64,000 bases of DNA from NCBI RefSeq assembly GCF_000938305.1, contig NZ_JYMT01000036.1, positions 1-64,000 of the forward strand. The letters are read 5' to 3'. Source of the stretch: Bradyrhizobium sp. LTSP885. GTDB lineage: Bacteria > Pseudomonadota > Alphaproteobacteria > Rhizobiales > Xanthobacteraceae. The notes beneath the pieces are model-generated. The model saw only the letters and a program-made list of their open reading frames with translations. It did not search any database and was not told where the DNA came from. Shown piece after piece: positions 15,661 to 24,425 of the stretch; position 1 is the stretch's first letter; each line of letters starts with the position of its first letter. Made by a program: the position numbers and the translations under genes.

Positions 15661-16164
15661 ATGTCCTTTCATGACGCCGTCGTCCCCGCCTACCTGCAAA
15701 TGCTGAACAGCCTCACCGGCATCCTCACCAAGGCGGAGGCGCATTGCGAGGCGAAGAAGATTGCGCCCGAGGTGCTGCTGGGATCGCGGCTCTATCCGGA
15801 TATGCTGCCGCTGTCGAAGCAGGTGCAGCTGGTTTGCGATCACGCGTCACGAGGTTGCGCGCGGCTGACGCACAGCGAGGTGCCCTCCACGCCCGACACC
15901 GAGACGACGTTCGGCGAATTGAAGCAGCGGCTGGCCAGGACGATCGACTATGTGAAGTCGTTCACGCCGGCGCAATTCGAAGGCGGCGATGCCAAGGACG
16001 TCACCTTCCCGGTCGGCGCCGGCCGCAACATGACGCTGAAGGGCCAGCAATTCGTCTCCGCGTTCTCGTTCCCGAACCTGTATTTCCACGCTGTGACCGC
16101 GCACGGCATCCTGCGCCACAACGGCGTCGAGATCGGCAAGCGCGATTTCCTCGGCGTCAGCTGA
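15661..16164 (+). CDS. DUF1993 family protein
   Basis: 167 residues. The pattern MSFHDAVVPAYLQMLNSLTG, then LYPDMLPLSKQVQLVCDHA and NLYFHAVTAHGILRHNGVEI, matches DUF1993, a DinB-like helical-bundle family of unknown function. The His residues near the C-terminus (FHAVTAHGILRHNG) are the usual metal-ligand positions of such bundles. No signal peptide. It is flanked by repeats on both sides and appears to be a single-gene unit. Confidence 0.85.
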   Translation: MSFHDAVVPAYLQMLNSLTGILTKAEAHCEAKKIAPEVLLGSRLYPDMLPLSKQVQLVCDHASRGCARLTHSEVPSTPDTETTFGELKQRLARTIDYVKSFTPAQFEGGDAKDVTFPVGAGRNMTLKGQQFVSAFSFPNLYFHAVTAHGILRHNGVEIGKRDFLGVS

Positions 16165-16179
16165 CGCGCGCTTCGCGCG

Positions 16180-16260
16180 CGTCATTCCGGGGCGATGCGC
16201 AGCATCGAACCCGGAATCTCGAGATTCCGGGTTCGTCCTTCGGACGCCCCGGAATGACGA
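16180..16260. repeat. Palindromic intergenic repeat, GTCATTCCGGGG family (copy 1)
   Basis: Outer arms GTCATTCCGGGGCG and CGCCCCGGAATGAC enclose the central palindrome CCCGGAATCTCGAGATTCCG. Further copies lie at 39417-39516 and 49428-49507 with the same core. Confidence 0.8.
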
Positions 16261-16356
16261 TTGGTAACTCATAAATTCCCGCCGCGGGATTTTCGCCTCG
16301 CTTGCGCGGCCGTGCTACTGCTCCCTGACAACAACAAGACGTCAGGGAGCACGCCA

Positions 16357-17217
16357 ATGTCCACCACCACCCACGCACCCAAATCCGTCGACCCCTCCGC
16401 GTCGCTGCATGCGGAAGCGCTGGGGCTTGCGACGAACCACGGACGGCTCACTGGCCGGCGCATCATCGTGGTCGGCGCCGGACAGCGTACAATCGTCGAC
16501 GAGGAGCCGCCTGTTGGCAACGGCCGCGCGATGAGCGTGCTGTTCGCGCGTGAGGGTGCTTCGATCGCCTGTATCGACGTCAACAAGGAGGCGGCCGACG
16601 ACACGGTCGCGCAGATCACCCGCGAAGGCGGCAAGGCGTTCACCGATCTGGTCGACGTCTCCGACGTCGCGGCGATCGCGCCTGCGGTCGAGCGCTGCGC
16701 GCAAAAGCTCGGCGGCCTCGATGGCCTCGCGTTGAATGTCGGGATCTCCTCCGGCCTGTCGCTGCCCAGGATGACCGCGGAAGCCTGGGACCGGGATTAC
16801 GCCGTCAACGTGCGCAGCCACATGCTGTTCGCGCAGAAGGCGCTCGAGGTGATGGCGCCGGGCGGCGCGATCATCCTGATCTCCTCGATGGCGAGCCAGC
16901 GCGCCAACGGCCGCAACCCGGCCTATGAATCCTCCAAGGCCGCGCAGATCGCACTGGGGCGGGCGATCGCGCGGGCCGGTGAAGAAAAAGGCATTCGCTG
17001 CAATGTGATCGCACCCGGCTTCATGGACACCCCGATGGGCCGCGACGCCAGCCGCAGGCGGCCGGACCGGGCGGTGACAGTGCCTTTCGGCCGCCAGGGC
17101 ACCGGCTGGGAGGTCGCCTATACCGCCCTGTTCCTGATCTCGAACGAATCCTCCTACGTCAACGCGCACACCCTGTTCCTCGATGCCGGTCACATGGGCG
17201 GGATCGTGCGCAGCTAA
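16357..17217 (+). CDS. Short-chain dehydrogenase/reductase
   Basis: 286 residues from ATG 16357, with GGGAGC upstream. It is a Rossmann-fold NAD(P)-dependent oxidoreductase. The active site shows Ser in ILISSMAS and Tyr/Lys in AYESSK. The nucleotide loop is unusual: instead of the compact GxxxGxG it reads VGAGQRTIVDEEPPVGNGRA, an insertion of about nine residues. I recall a subgroup of SDRs with this extended loop, so it is probably functional. The substrate is unknown. It lies 87 bp upstream of the Old Yellow Enzyme gene, so co-transcription is possible. Confidence 0.87.
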   Translation: MSTTTHAPKSVDPSASLHAEALGLATNHGRLTGRRIIVVGAGQRTIVDEEPPVGNGRAMSVLFAREGASIACIDVNKEAADDTVAQITREGGKAFTDLVDVSDVAAIAPAVERCAQKLGGLDGLALNVGISSGLSLPRMTAEAWDRDYAVNVRSHMLFAQKALEVMAPGGAIILISSMASQRANGRNPAYESSKAAQIALGRAIARAGEEKGIRCNVIAPGFMDTPMGRDASRRRPDRAVTVPFGRQGTGWEVAYTALFLISNESSYVNAHTLFLDAGHMGGIVRS

Positions 17218-17304
17218 TCTGCAGGGCGCGAATGGCCCAGCCATTGCGCTCGCCGCCGCAATGCACAAATCTCCCTTATCCGTAACTCCCTGGAACATTT
17301 CCTC

Positions 17305-18408
17305 ATGAGCCAATCGACCAAACTTTTCGAGCCCTTCAAGCTTGGCAAGCTCACGCTGCCGAACCGCCTGGTGATGGCGCCGCTGACACGCAACCGCGCC
17401 GAACCCGGGAGCTTCGTGCCGAGCCCGCTTGCGGCGGACTATTATGGCCAGCGCGCTTCCGCCGGCCTTCTCATCACCGAAGCGAGCCAGGTCTCGCACC
17501 AGGGCCAGGGCTATCAGGACACCCCCGGCATTTATTCAAAAGCGCAGGTTGAGGGCTGGAAGAAGGTCACCGATCGCGTGCACGAGCACGGCGGACGCAT
17601 CTTCATCCAGCTCTGGCATGTCGGCCGCATCTCGCATGTCGCGCTGCAGCCGAATGGCGGCAAGCCGGTCGCACCATCGGCGATCCGCGCCAAGGGCAAG
17701 ACCTTTGTGAACGGCACCTTCGCCGATGTCTCCGAGCCGCGCGAACTGGAGTTGTCGGAAATCCCCGGGATCATCGAGGACTTCAAACGCGGCACCGCGA
17801 ATGCGCTGGCCGCCGGCTTCGACGGCGTCGAGGTCCACGGCGCCAACGGCTATCTGCTCGACCAGTTCGCCAAGGATGGCGCCAACAAGCGCACTGATGC
17901 CTATGGCGGCTCAATCGAGAACCGCGCCAAGCTGATGCTCGAGGTCACCAAGGCGGCGGTCACGGAGGCCGGCGCGGACCGCACCGGCATCCGCATCTCG
18001 CCGGTGACACCGGCGAACGATATCTCGGACTCCAACCCGCAGCCGCTGTTCGACTACATCGTCGATCACCTCAACGCACTGAAGCTGACCTACATCCACG
18101 TCATCGAAGGCGCGACCGGCGGCCCGCGCGACATCGCGCCGTTCGACTATGCGAGCCTGCGCAAGCGCTTCAAGCAGGCCTACATCGCCAACAACGGCTA
18201 CGACTTTGCGCTGGCCAACAAGGTGTTGGAATCTGATGCCGCCGACCTGATCGCATTCGGCAAACCGTTCATCTCCAACCCCGATCTGGTCGAACGCCTG
18301 AAGAAGGGCGCGCCGCTCAACGACTGGGACAAGAACACCTTCTACGGCGGCGGCGCCAAGGGCTACACGGATTATCCGACGCTCAAGGCGACCGAGGCGG
18401 CGGAGTAA
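17305..18408 (+). CDS. Old Yellow Enzyme family ene-reductase (NemA-like)
   Basis: 367 residues forming an FMN TIM barrel that reduces activated C=C bonds, and often nitro compounds or nitrate esters, with NAD(P)H. The FMN threonine is in MAPLTRNRA. The His/Asn pair that binds substrate is in EVHGANGYLLDQF, with the catalytic Tyr region in TDAYGGSIENR. The length is standard for NemA/XenB-type enzymes. It is followed by a genus repeat and a strong hairpin shared with the convergent operon. Confidence 0.92.
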   Translation: MSQSTKLFEPFKLGKLTLPNRLVMAPLTRNRAEPGSFVPSPLAADYYGQRASAGLLITEASQVSHQGQGYQDTPGIYSKAQVEGWKKVTDRVHEHGGRIFIQLWHVGRISHVALQPNGGKPVAPSAIRAKGKTFVNGTFADVSEPRELELSEIPGIIEDFKRGTANALAAGFDGVEVHGANGYLLDQFAKDGANKRTDAYGGSIENRAKLMLEVTKAAVTEAGADRTGIRISPVTPANDISDSNPQPLFDYIVDHLNALKLTYIHVIEGATGGPRDIAPFDYASLRKRFKQAYIANNGYDFALANKVLESDAADLIAFGKPFISNPDLVERLKKGAPLNDWDKNTFYGGGAKGYTDYPTLKATEAAE

Positions 18409-18430
18409 AGACGCTCGCTGTCTCTCCAAC

Positions 18431-18516
18431 GACGTCATTGCGACGAGCGCAGGCGACGAAGCAATCCATGCTTCCACTGGGGCACTATGGATTGCTTCGC
18501 TTCGCTCGCAATGACG
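18431..18516. repeat. Palindromic intergenic repeat, GTCATTGCGAG family (copy 2)
   Basis: GACGTCATTGCG with GACGAAGCAATCCATG on the left arm, and TATGGATTGCTTCG with CGCAATGACG on the right. It is the same family as 12121-12207 and again lies between convergent genes. Confidence 0.75.
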
Positions 18517-18525
18517 GCAGAAATC

Positions 18526-18552
18526 GAAGGCCGGGAAAGTTTCCCGGCCTTC
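18526..18552. terminator. Hairpin terminator between convergent units
   Basis: A 12-bp perfect stem GAAGGCCGGGAA/TTCCCGGCCTTC with a 3-nt loop. Short T-runs follow on both strands (TTT at 18553; GATTT on the minus side). It could end both the ene-reductase transcript and the minus-strand operon. Confidence 0.65.
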
Positions 18553-18593
18553 TTTCCGCGAACCGGTATCCACTTCGCTGGAAAACGCCTAGA

Positions 18594-19736
18594 CTAGCGA
18601 AGCTGCGTCTTGAGTTCGGTGACGCGCTCCACGCCGAGAAACGCCATTGCGGTATCCATCTCGCGCAGGATCATGCGCAACACCGCTTCCGCGCCTTGTT
18701 CGCCGCCGACGGCGAGCCCCCATAGCGGCAGGCGGCCGACAAGAACGGCATCGGCGCCCAGCGCGCAGTATTTCAGCACATCCGTTCCACGCCTGACGCC
18801 GCTGTCGGCAAGGACCGTCAGGCGCCCTTGCACGGCGGCGGCGATCGCCGGAATGCAATCCGCGGGCGCCGGCAAGCAGTCGAGATTGCGGCCGCCGTGG
18901 GCCGAGACCACGATCGCGTCGGCTCCGACCCCGGCCGCCGTCTCGGCATCCTTCACCGCCAGTACGCCCTTGATGGTCAGCCTGCCGGGCCAGACATCGC
19001 GCAGCCAGCGCATATCGTCCCAACTCAGCCGATGCTCCAGCCGTACGGCTTCCGCGACGCTCGGCCGCGTGATCGCCGTACGGAATTCCGCCGGATAGTG
19101 GCCGTAGGTCGGAATGCCCTCGCTGAGGAGATAGCGCATGAGAACACCGAGCAGCCAGCGCGGATGCCGCGCCACGTCGGCCACGCTGCGCAGGCTCGGC
19201 GTAAACGGAATGCCGAAGCCGTTGCGCTGATTGTATTCCCGGTTCGGGGAGACCGGCGTATCGGCCGTGACAAGCAGGTTGTCGCATCCGCAGTTGCGGG
19301 CGCGCTCCAGCAGCCGCGCCGTGAGGTCGCGGTCGCGCCAGACGTAAAGCTGAAACCAAAGCTTGGCATCGGGCGCGCCTCGCCGGATCGTCTCGATGGT
19401 CGTGACCGATTGCGTCGAGATGCAAACCGGGATTCCGACACGCGACGCCGCTCGGGCAAGCTTCGTCTCGCCGTCATGAGCGACAAGCCCGGCAAGTGCC
19501 GTCGGCGCCACGGCCAGTGGCGCGGCGATACGCGCTCCAAGCAGCGTCGTGTCGAGATCTCGCTCGCTGTGGCCGGCCAGCACCGCGGGCATCAGGGTGA
19601 TGCCGTCGAGCGAGGCACGCAGGCGGCTCAGCGCGGTTTCGTCCTCCGTGCCGCGGTCGATATAGTCGAACAGGCCGCGCGGCAACATTTGGCGCGCCCG
19701 GCTGCGATAGTCGTCGGCATTCAGGAGCATCGGCAT
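18594..19736 (-). CDS. FMN-dependent L-2-hydroxyacid dehydrogenase/oxidase (LldD/glycolate oxidase family)
   Basis: 380 residues from ATG 19736 (a second ATG lies at 19730). The frame is open further upstream, but that part overlaps the IclR gene and has no family similarity. It oxidises an L-2-hydroxy acid to a 2-oxo acid using FMN. Visible are WFQLYVWRDR, the LLVTADTPV strand, the FMN lysine in LTIKGVL and the catalytic His and Arg in VSAHGGRNLD. The usual Asn before His is Ala here. It is the last gene of the seven-gene IclR operon, 7 bp after iclR. Confidence 0.9.
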   Translation of the reverse strand: MPMLLNADDYRSRARQMLPRGLFDYIDRGTEDETALSRLRASLDGITLMPAVLAGHSERDLDTTLLGARIAAPLAVAPTALAGLVAHDGETKLARAASRVGIPVCISTQSVTTIETIRRGAPDAKLWFQLYVWRDRDLTARLLERARNCGCDNLLVTADTPVSPNREYNQRNGFGIPFTPSLRSVADVARHPRWLLGVLMRYLLSEGIPTYGHYPAEFRTAITRPSVAEAVRLEHRLSWDDMRWLRDVWPGRLTIKGVLAVKDAETAAGVGADAIVVSAHGGRNLDCLPAPADCIPAIAAAVQGRLTVLADSGVRRGTDVLKYCALGADAVLVGRLPLWGLAVGGEQGAEAVLRMILREMDTAMAFLGVERVTELKTQLR

Positions 19737-19743
19737 CGGCGTT

Positions 19744-20583
19744 TCAGGCGACGTAGCGTATGAACTTGGACTTCGAGACCGAGGTTGCGGCGACGTGAAC
19801 ATGCTGAACGAGCTCGGCTTCGGCCCGCTCCTTGGTCCAGCGCGTCGTGGGCACGGAGATGTTGACCGCGGCGATAGCCCGCCCGTGCTCGTCGATGATC
19901 GGCGCCGCCACGGAAATATCACCCATGACGCTTTGGTTGACCTGGATCGAATAGCCGCGCTTGGCGGCGAGGTGCACCTGTTCCATGAGCTTGTCGGGAT
20001 CAGTAATCGTGTACGGCGTGAGTGGCTCGAGCCGCGTACGCCTCAAGATGTGCTGTTGCTCCGCCTCCGGAAGGGCCGCCAGGATGGTTATGCCGGAAGC
20101 CGTGAAGTAGGCCGGCAACCGGCTTCCGATCACGAAATCGATATGGATGAGGTGCCGGCCAGGAAAGCGCGCCACGAACACGACCTCGTGGCCGTCGAGC
20201 TCATGCAGATTGCAGGTCTCGCCGAGATTGCGGCTCATGTCGAGGAGATAGGGCGAAGCCTTGTCGATCAGATCGTTGGCCTTGAGATAATTGTGCGAGA
20301 ATTGCAGCACCTTGGAGGTCAGGCCGTAGTTGCGCGTGCCGTCGATGCGTCTGAGATAGCCGAGCGTCTCGAGCGTGTAGACCAGCCGCTGCGTGGCGCT
20401 GCGATCGAGGCTGGCGGCGCGCGCGATATCTGCGAGCGTCATATACCGCCTGGGGCCGTCGAAGGCATGCAGGACCTGGAACGCCTTCTCGGTCGAGCCG
20501 ACGAACAGCGACGAGCGCGCCGGCTCGACGCTCTTGCCCGCGCTCTTCGATGTCTTTCCGGCCTTGCCTGCCTTTGCCGCCAT
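19744..20583 (-). CDS. IclR-family transcriptional regulator
   Basis: 279 residues. A Lys/Ala-rich N-terminal tail precedes the winged helix-turn-helix (about 30-90: STEKAFQVLHAF, LADIARAASLDRSATQRLVY). The ligand-binding IclR effector domain (about 105-275) includes GSRLPAYFTASGI, KRGYSIQVNQSVMGDISVAA and AAVNISVP. It probably controls the operon in which it lies by binding an intermediate or the imported substrate. A candidate operator is the inverted repeat at 27032-27052. The gaps are 3 bp to the upstream gene and 7 bp to the downstream gene. Confidence 0.92.
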   Translation of the reverse strand: MAAKAGKAGKTSKSAGKSVEPARSSLFVGSTEKAFQVLHAFDGPRRYMTLADIARAASLDRSATQRLVYTLETLGYLRRIDGTRNYGLTSKVLQFSHNYLKANDLIDKASPYLLDMSRNLGETCNLHELDGHEVVFVARFPGRHLIHIDFVIGSRLPAYFTASGITILAALPEAEQQHILRRTRLEPLTPYTITDPDKLMEQVHLAAKRGYSIQVNQSVMGDISVAAPIIDEHGRAIAAVNISVPTTRWTKERAEAELVQHVHVAATSVSKSKFIRYVA

Positions 20584-20586
20584 CCC

Positions 20587-21492
20587 CTAACCCACACCTT
20601 CCGTTTCAGCCAGTTGACGGCGGAGTTCCGCCCGCAACGACGCGACCAGCGCCTCGGCCGGCTGCACCAGCGGCGCCAGCATGCGCGGCGCGTTGACGCC
20701 GACGAGATCCATCACCGCCTTCATCGGCCCCGGATTGGTCTCCGCGAACGCCATGTTCATGAACGGGATCAGGCGGCGGTGCAGCGTGAGCGCCTCCGCG
20801 GTGCGACCGGCGGTTGCGGCCTCGTAGATCTGTCGCCAGGCCCGCGGCAGCAAATTCGCTGTTACGATGATGCCACCCTTGGCGCCAGCGGCGAGGTGAA
20901 GCGGAAACAGGCTGTCCTCGCCGCTCAACACCGCGAAATTGTCGTCGACGCCGGCGACGACCTGCAGGAAATGATACATGTCGAGATTGCAGGCCTTCAT
21001 TCCGATGATGTTGGGATGCCGCGACAGCTCATGCAGGATTTTCGGCTCGACCGCGATCCGGGTGCGGTAGGGAATTTCGTAGATCAGCACCGGCACGGGA
21101 GACGCATCCGCATAGCGCAGGAAATAGTCGCGGATACCAGCTTGTGTAGGGTTGGTGTAGTATGGCGTGAGGACCAGCACGCCGTCCACGCCCTCCGCGG
21201 CGAATTCCTTGGTCGCCTGGAGCGCGTCATGGAAACCGGTGTCCAGCACACCTGCGATCACCGGACCCTTGCCGGCCATCGCGGCAACCGACAGGCTCGC
21301 CATCCGGATGCGCTCGCGGCGCGACAGCGCGCCATATTCGCCGGTGCCGCCGAGCGGCACCACGCCGTCGATCCCCTGCTTTAGCAACCAGGCAAACAGC
21401 GCCGAGACCGCGCCGGCATCGATCGTGTCGTCGGCCCCGACCGGGGTCGGAATGGCGGGGAAAACACCGCGAAGACGAGTGGAGTTGAGCAT
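20587..21492 (-). CDS. Dihydrodipicolinate synthase/N-acetylneuraminate lyase family protein
   Basis: 301 residues, a class I aldolase-type TIM barrel. The Schiff-base lysine is K166 (IIGMKACN); Tyr lies in TPYYTNP and Arg143 in YEIPYRT. The substrate loop reads LGGTGEYG rather than the GTTGE of true DapA. GGTGE is seen in keto-deoxy-sugar-acid dehydratases and some 4-hydroxy-2-oxo acid aldolases. With two hydroxyacid oxidases and an importer in the same operon, a catabolic lyase for a 2-oxo acid is more likely than lysine biosynthesis. The exact substrate is unknown. Confidence 0.88.
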   Translation of the reverse strand: MLNSTRLRGVFPAIPTPVGADDTIDAGAVSALFAWLLKQGIDGVVPLGGTGEYGALSRRERIRMASLSVAAMAGKGPVIAGVLDTGFHDALQATKEFAAEGVDGVLVLTPYYTNPTQAGIRDYFLRYADASPVPVLIYEIPYRTRIAVEPKILHELSRHPNIIGMKACNLDMYHFLQVVAGVDDNFAVLSGEDSLFPLHLAAGAKGGIIVTANLLPRAWRQIYEAATAGRTAEALTLHRRLIPFMNMAFAETNPGPMKAVMDLVGVNAPRMLAPLVQPAEALVASLRAELRRQLAETEGVG

Positions 21493-21524
21493 GGTCAGAA
21501 CCTCAGATTGACAGGACGGAATAG

Positions 21525-23309
21525 CTAGTTGGCGGCCACGCGGCGGCGCAGGCGTTCAGCGACGAAGATCAGGATGCCCATGAAGATGAAGAGGCAGGTC
21601 GAGACGGCGGCGATGACAGGCGAGACCTGAAGCGTCACCTCGTCCCAAAATTGCTTGGGCAATGTGGCGTTCAGACCGCCGGTGGCGAACAGCGCGATGG
21701 TCAATTCGTCGAACGAGGTCGCAAACGCGAACAGGAACGACGACATCATTCCGGCACCGAGGATCGGAAAGGTCACGTAGCGAAGCGTGGCCAGCGGACG
21801 CGCACCGAGACTCTGCGCGGCGTGGTCGAGCCGGGTGTCGTAGTTGCGCAGCACCGCCATCATGGTCATCACCACATAGGGCACCGCGACGACGGTATGC
21901 CCGAGAATGAGGCCGAAGGCGCTGCCGACCAGGCCGATGCGCGCGAACACGTAGAACAGGCCGACGGCGATGATCATGCGCGGCACCACGATCGGCGACA
22001 GGATGAAGGCGAGCCAGGCCGCCTTGCCCGGAATGTTGCTGCGCACCAGCAGGAACGCGGCCGGGGTCCCGACCAGCATGGCGAGCGCGCCGGTGCCGAG
22101 CCCAACCAGCAGCGAGCGCACCACCGCCTGGGTCCAGACCGGCGACTGCAACACCTCCTGGTACCAATGCAGCGTAAATCCCTGCGGCGGCCAGTTGAGG
22201 CCGCCGGTGCCGAACGACAGCGGGATCATCAGGAACGTCGGCGCGCTGATGATGAGGAGCATGATCCAGACGAAGCCCTGCAGCCAGAGGCCAGGCGTAT
22301 CGGGACCACGGTCCCGTCGTGACGGCAGCACGCGGATGATGCGGTCGGAGATCGCGCCGAGCAGCGTCAGGACGACGTCACCGATCCTCTCAAAACTGCC
22401 CGACAGGCGCGATGGCCTGGCGTTGGCCGCCGTGGCAGCTCCGGTCATGGTCGAAAGGCCGAGCAGCCGGTCGTAGACCACGAAGACGACGAGCACGACG
22501 AGCAACAGCAGCACGGAGATCGCGCCGGCAAAACCCCAGTTCATGGTCTGCTGGACCTGATCGATAATCAGTTGCGTGATCATGGTCTCGCGGCGGCCGC
22601 CGAGCAGCGCCGGCACGATGAAGAAGCCGATCGCGGTGACGAACACCATGATGCCGGCCGCGGCGACACCGGGCAGCGACAGCGGGAAATAGATCTTCCA
22701 GAACGCCATGCCGGGACCCGCGCCGAGCGTCGCCGCGGCGCGCGGCAGATTGCGGTCGATGTTGTCCATCACCGAGAGCATGGTGAGCACGGCGAGCGGC
22801 AGCAGCGCATTCACCATGCCGACCAGGACGCTGCCAAAACTGTAGAGCAGATCGAGCGGAGCCGAGACGATGCCGAGCGACAGCAAGAGCTTGTTGATGA
22901 CGCCGTTGCGTCCCAGCAGCACGACCCACGCGAAGGCCCGCACCAGGAAGCTGGTCCAGAACGACAGCAGCACCCAGAACAGCAGCGTCGCCTTGCGCTC
23001 CTTGCCGACCAGCGAGATCAAATAGGCGATCGGATAGCCTGTGACGACGCAAACCAACGTTGTCACCAGCGATATCTTCAGGGTAATGAGCAGGACGTCG
23101 ACATAGACCGACGACGCAAACAGCTGGCGATACTGCGCCAGCGTGAAACCGCTGTCGTTGTGGATGCTCAGCAGCAGCAACTGACCGACCGGGTAGACCA
23201 GGAACAGCGCCAGCAGCAGCACAAGCGGCGCGCCCATCGCGGCCCAGGTCAAGACCGGAGTCAAGACCGGAGCCTGTTGCAGAGTGCGCAGCCGTCCCAC
23301 CGCCCTCAC
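21525..23309 (-). CDS. ABC transporter permease, two fused membrane units (PotB-PotC type)
   Basis: 594 residues from GTG 23309, one base after the ATPase stop and with AGGGAG six bases upstream. A longer frame starting inside the ATPase gene has no family similarity. Two complete binding-protein-dependent permease domains are joined: residues about 15-305 and 345-590, with a polar linker between. Each has about six membrane helices and an EAA-type loop (PRAAATLGAGPGMAFWKIYF; HAAQSLGARPLATLRYVTFP). Most polyamine/Fe3+-type importers encode these as separate proteins. It forms the inner-membrane channel for the operon's solute. Confidence 0.9.
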   Translation of the reverse strand: MRAVGRLRTLQQAPVLTPVLTWAAMGAPLVLLLALFLVYPVGQLLLLSIHNDSGFTLAQYRQLFASSVYVDVLLITLKISLVTTLVCVVTGYPIAYLISLVGKERKATLLFWVLLSFWTSFLVRAFAWVVLLGRNGVINKLLLSLGIVSAPLDLLYSFGSVLVGMVNALLPLAVLTMLSVMDNIDRNLPRAAATLGAGPGMAFWKIYFPLSLPGVAAAGIMVFVTAIGFFIVPALLGGRRETMITQLIIDQVQQTMNWGFAGAISVLLLLVVLVVFVVYDRLLGLSTMTGAATAANARPSRLSGSFERIGDVVLTLLGAISDRIIRVLPSRRDRGPDTPGLWLQGFVWIMLLIISAPTFLMIPLSFGTGGLNWPPQGFTLHWYQEVLQSPVWTQAVVRSLLVGLGTGALAMLVGTPAAFLLVRSNIPGKAAWLAFILSPIVVPRMIIAVGLFYVFARIGLVGSAFGLILGHTVVAVPYVVMTMMAVLRNYDTRLDHAAQSLGARPLATLRYVTFPILGAGMMSSFLFAFATSFDELTIALFATGGLNATLPKQFWDEVTLQVSPVIAAVSTCLFIFMGILIFVAERLRRRVAAN

Positions 23310-23310
23310 C

Positions 23311-24411
23311 TCAAGCTCCCTTGGCGTCGCGGATCGCAACGGCATCGGCCGCATTCCAGCCGAGCGACAGCATCTGTCCGATCGCGTACGGCGCAGCACT
23401 GCTGCGGGTCGGATAGGCCGCGACCAGTGGCGCCATACCTGCCGTCTCCGGCGCGATGTAAAGCCGCGTCAGGCTGCCGCTGATCATCACATCGGTCAGC
23501 CGTCCCGTCAGCTTGCCGTGTCCGGAGCCGGCGCTCTCAACCGTGAGATTCTGCGGCCGCACCATGATTTTGATCGGCTCGCCGGCGGCAAACGCGCTGC
23601 CATTGCCGACAGCGCGCGACCGCGCCTCCCGGTCGGCAAGGACGATGTCGAGTCCGTCTGCATCGACGGCCTGCACCGTGGCACCGAGCAGATTGGACTC
23701 GCCGAGGAAATCCGCGACGAAAACCGATTTGGGGCGGAAGTAGAGATCCTCGGGCGTGCCGAGCTGCTCGATCGCACCGGCATTCATCAGGCAGATGCGA
23801 TCCGACATCGTCATCGCCTCCTCCTGGTCGTGGGTGACATAGACGATCGTGGTGCGCAGCTCGCGATGGATGCGCTTGATCTCGAGCTGCATCTGGTCGC
23901 GCAGCTTCTTGTCGAGCGCGCCGAGCGGCTCGTCCATCAGGATGATGGCGGGACGATAGACGATGCAGCGCGCCAGCGCGATGCGTTGCTGCTGGCCGCC
24001 GGAGAGTTCGCGCGGGTAGCGCTTCGCGACATGCGGCAGTCGCACGGTGTCCAAGGCCTCGGCCGTGAGCCTGCGCGCCTCGACGTCGGCTATTTTTCGC
24101 ATCTTCAGCGGAAACGCGATGTTGTCCTCGACCGTCATGTGGGGAAACAGCGCATAGTTCTGGAACACGACGCCGATGTCGCGCGCATAGGCGGGGCTAT
24201 GCGTCACATCGGCATCATCGATCAGGATTCGTCCCTCATCCGGATGCGCGAGCCCTGCGATCAGGCTGAGCAGCGTCGTCTTGCCCGATCCCGACGGGCC
24301 GAGCAGCGTGAGGAATTCACCCTTGGCGACGTCCAGACTGGTCGGCGCCAAGGCGACGAAGTCGCCATAGCGCTTGCTGAGGTTTGCGACGCGTAGGCTC
24401 GATGAGGCCAT
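23311..24411 (-). CDS. ABC transporter ATP-binding protein (PotA/spermidine-putrescine type)
   Basis: 366 residues. The N-terminal nucleotide-binding domain has Walker A GPSGSGKT (38-45), Q-loop FQNYALFP, signature LSGGQ (136-140), Walker B with D160-E161 (IILMDEPLGALD) and an H-loop in YVTHDQEEA. The C-terminal TOBE domain (about 280-355) is typical of the polyamine/Fe3+ subfamily and may bind substrate or regulate. All motifs are intact, so a homodimer should be active. It powers the fused permease encoded directly downstream (1-bp gap). Confidence 0.94.
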   Translation of the reverse strand: MASSSLRVANLSKRYGDFVALAPTSLDVAKGEFLTLLGPSGSGKTTLLSLIAGLAHPDEGRILIDDADVTHSPAYARDIGVVFQNYALFPHMTVEDNIAFPLKMRKIADVEARRLTAEALDTVRLPHVAKRYPRELSGGQQQRIALARCIVYRPAIILMDEPLGALDKKLRDQMQLEIKRIHRELRTTIVYVTHDQEEAMTMSDRICLMNAGAIEQLGTPEDLYFRPKSVFVADFLGESNLLGATVQAVDADGLDIVLADREARSRAVGNGSAFAAGEPIKIMVRPQNLTVESAGSGHGKLTGRLTDVMISGSLTRLYIAPETAGMAPLVAAYPTRSSAAPYAIGQMLSLGWNAADAVAIRDAKGA

Positions 24412-24425
24412 GCCTGCTCCGATGG

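Noticed and set aside
19795..21384. Plus-strand open frame of 529 codons
   Set aside because: Antisense of the IclR and DapA-type genes, with Arg/His/Asp-rich composition typical of shadow frames.
20587..21492. Calling the lyase dapA
   Set aside because: Catabolic operon context and a GGTGE loop instead of GTTGE argue against lysine biosynthesis.
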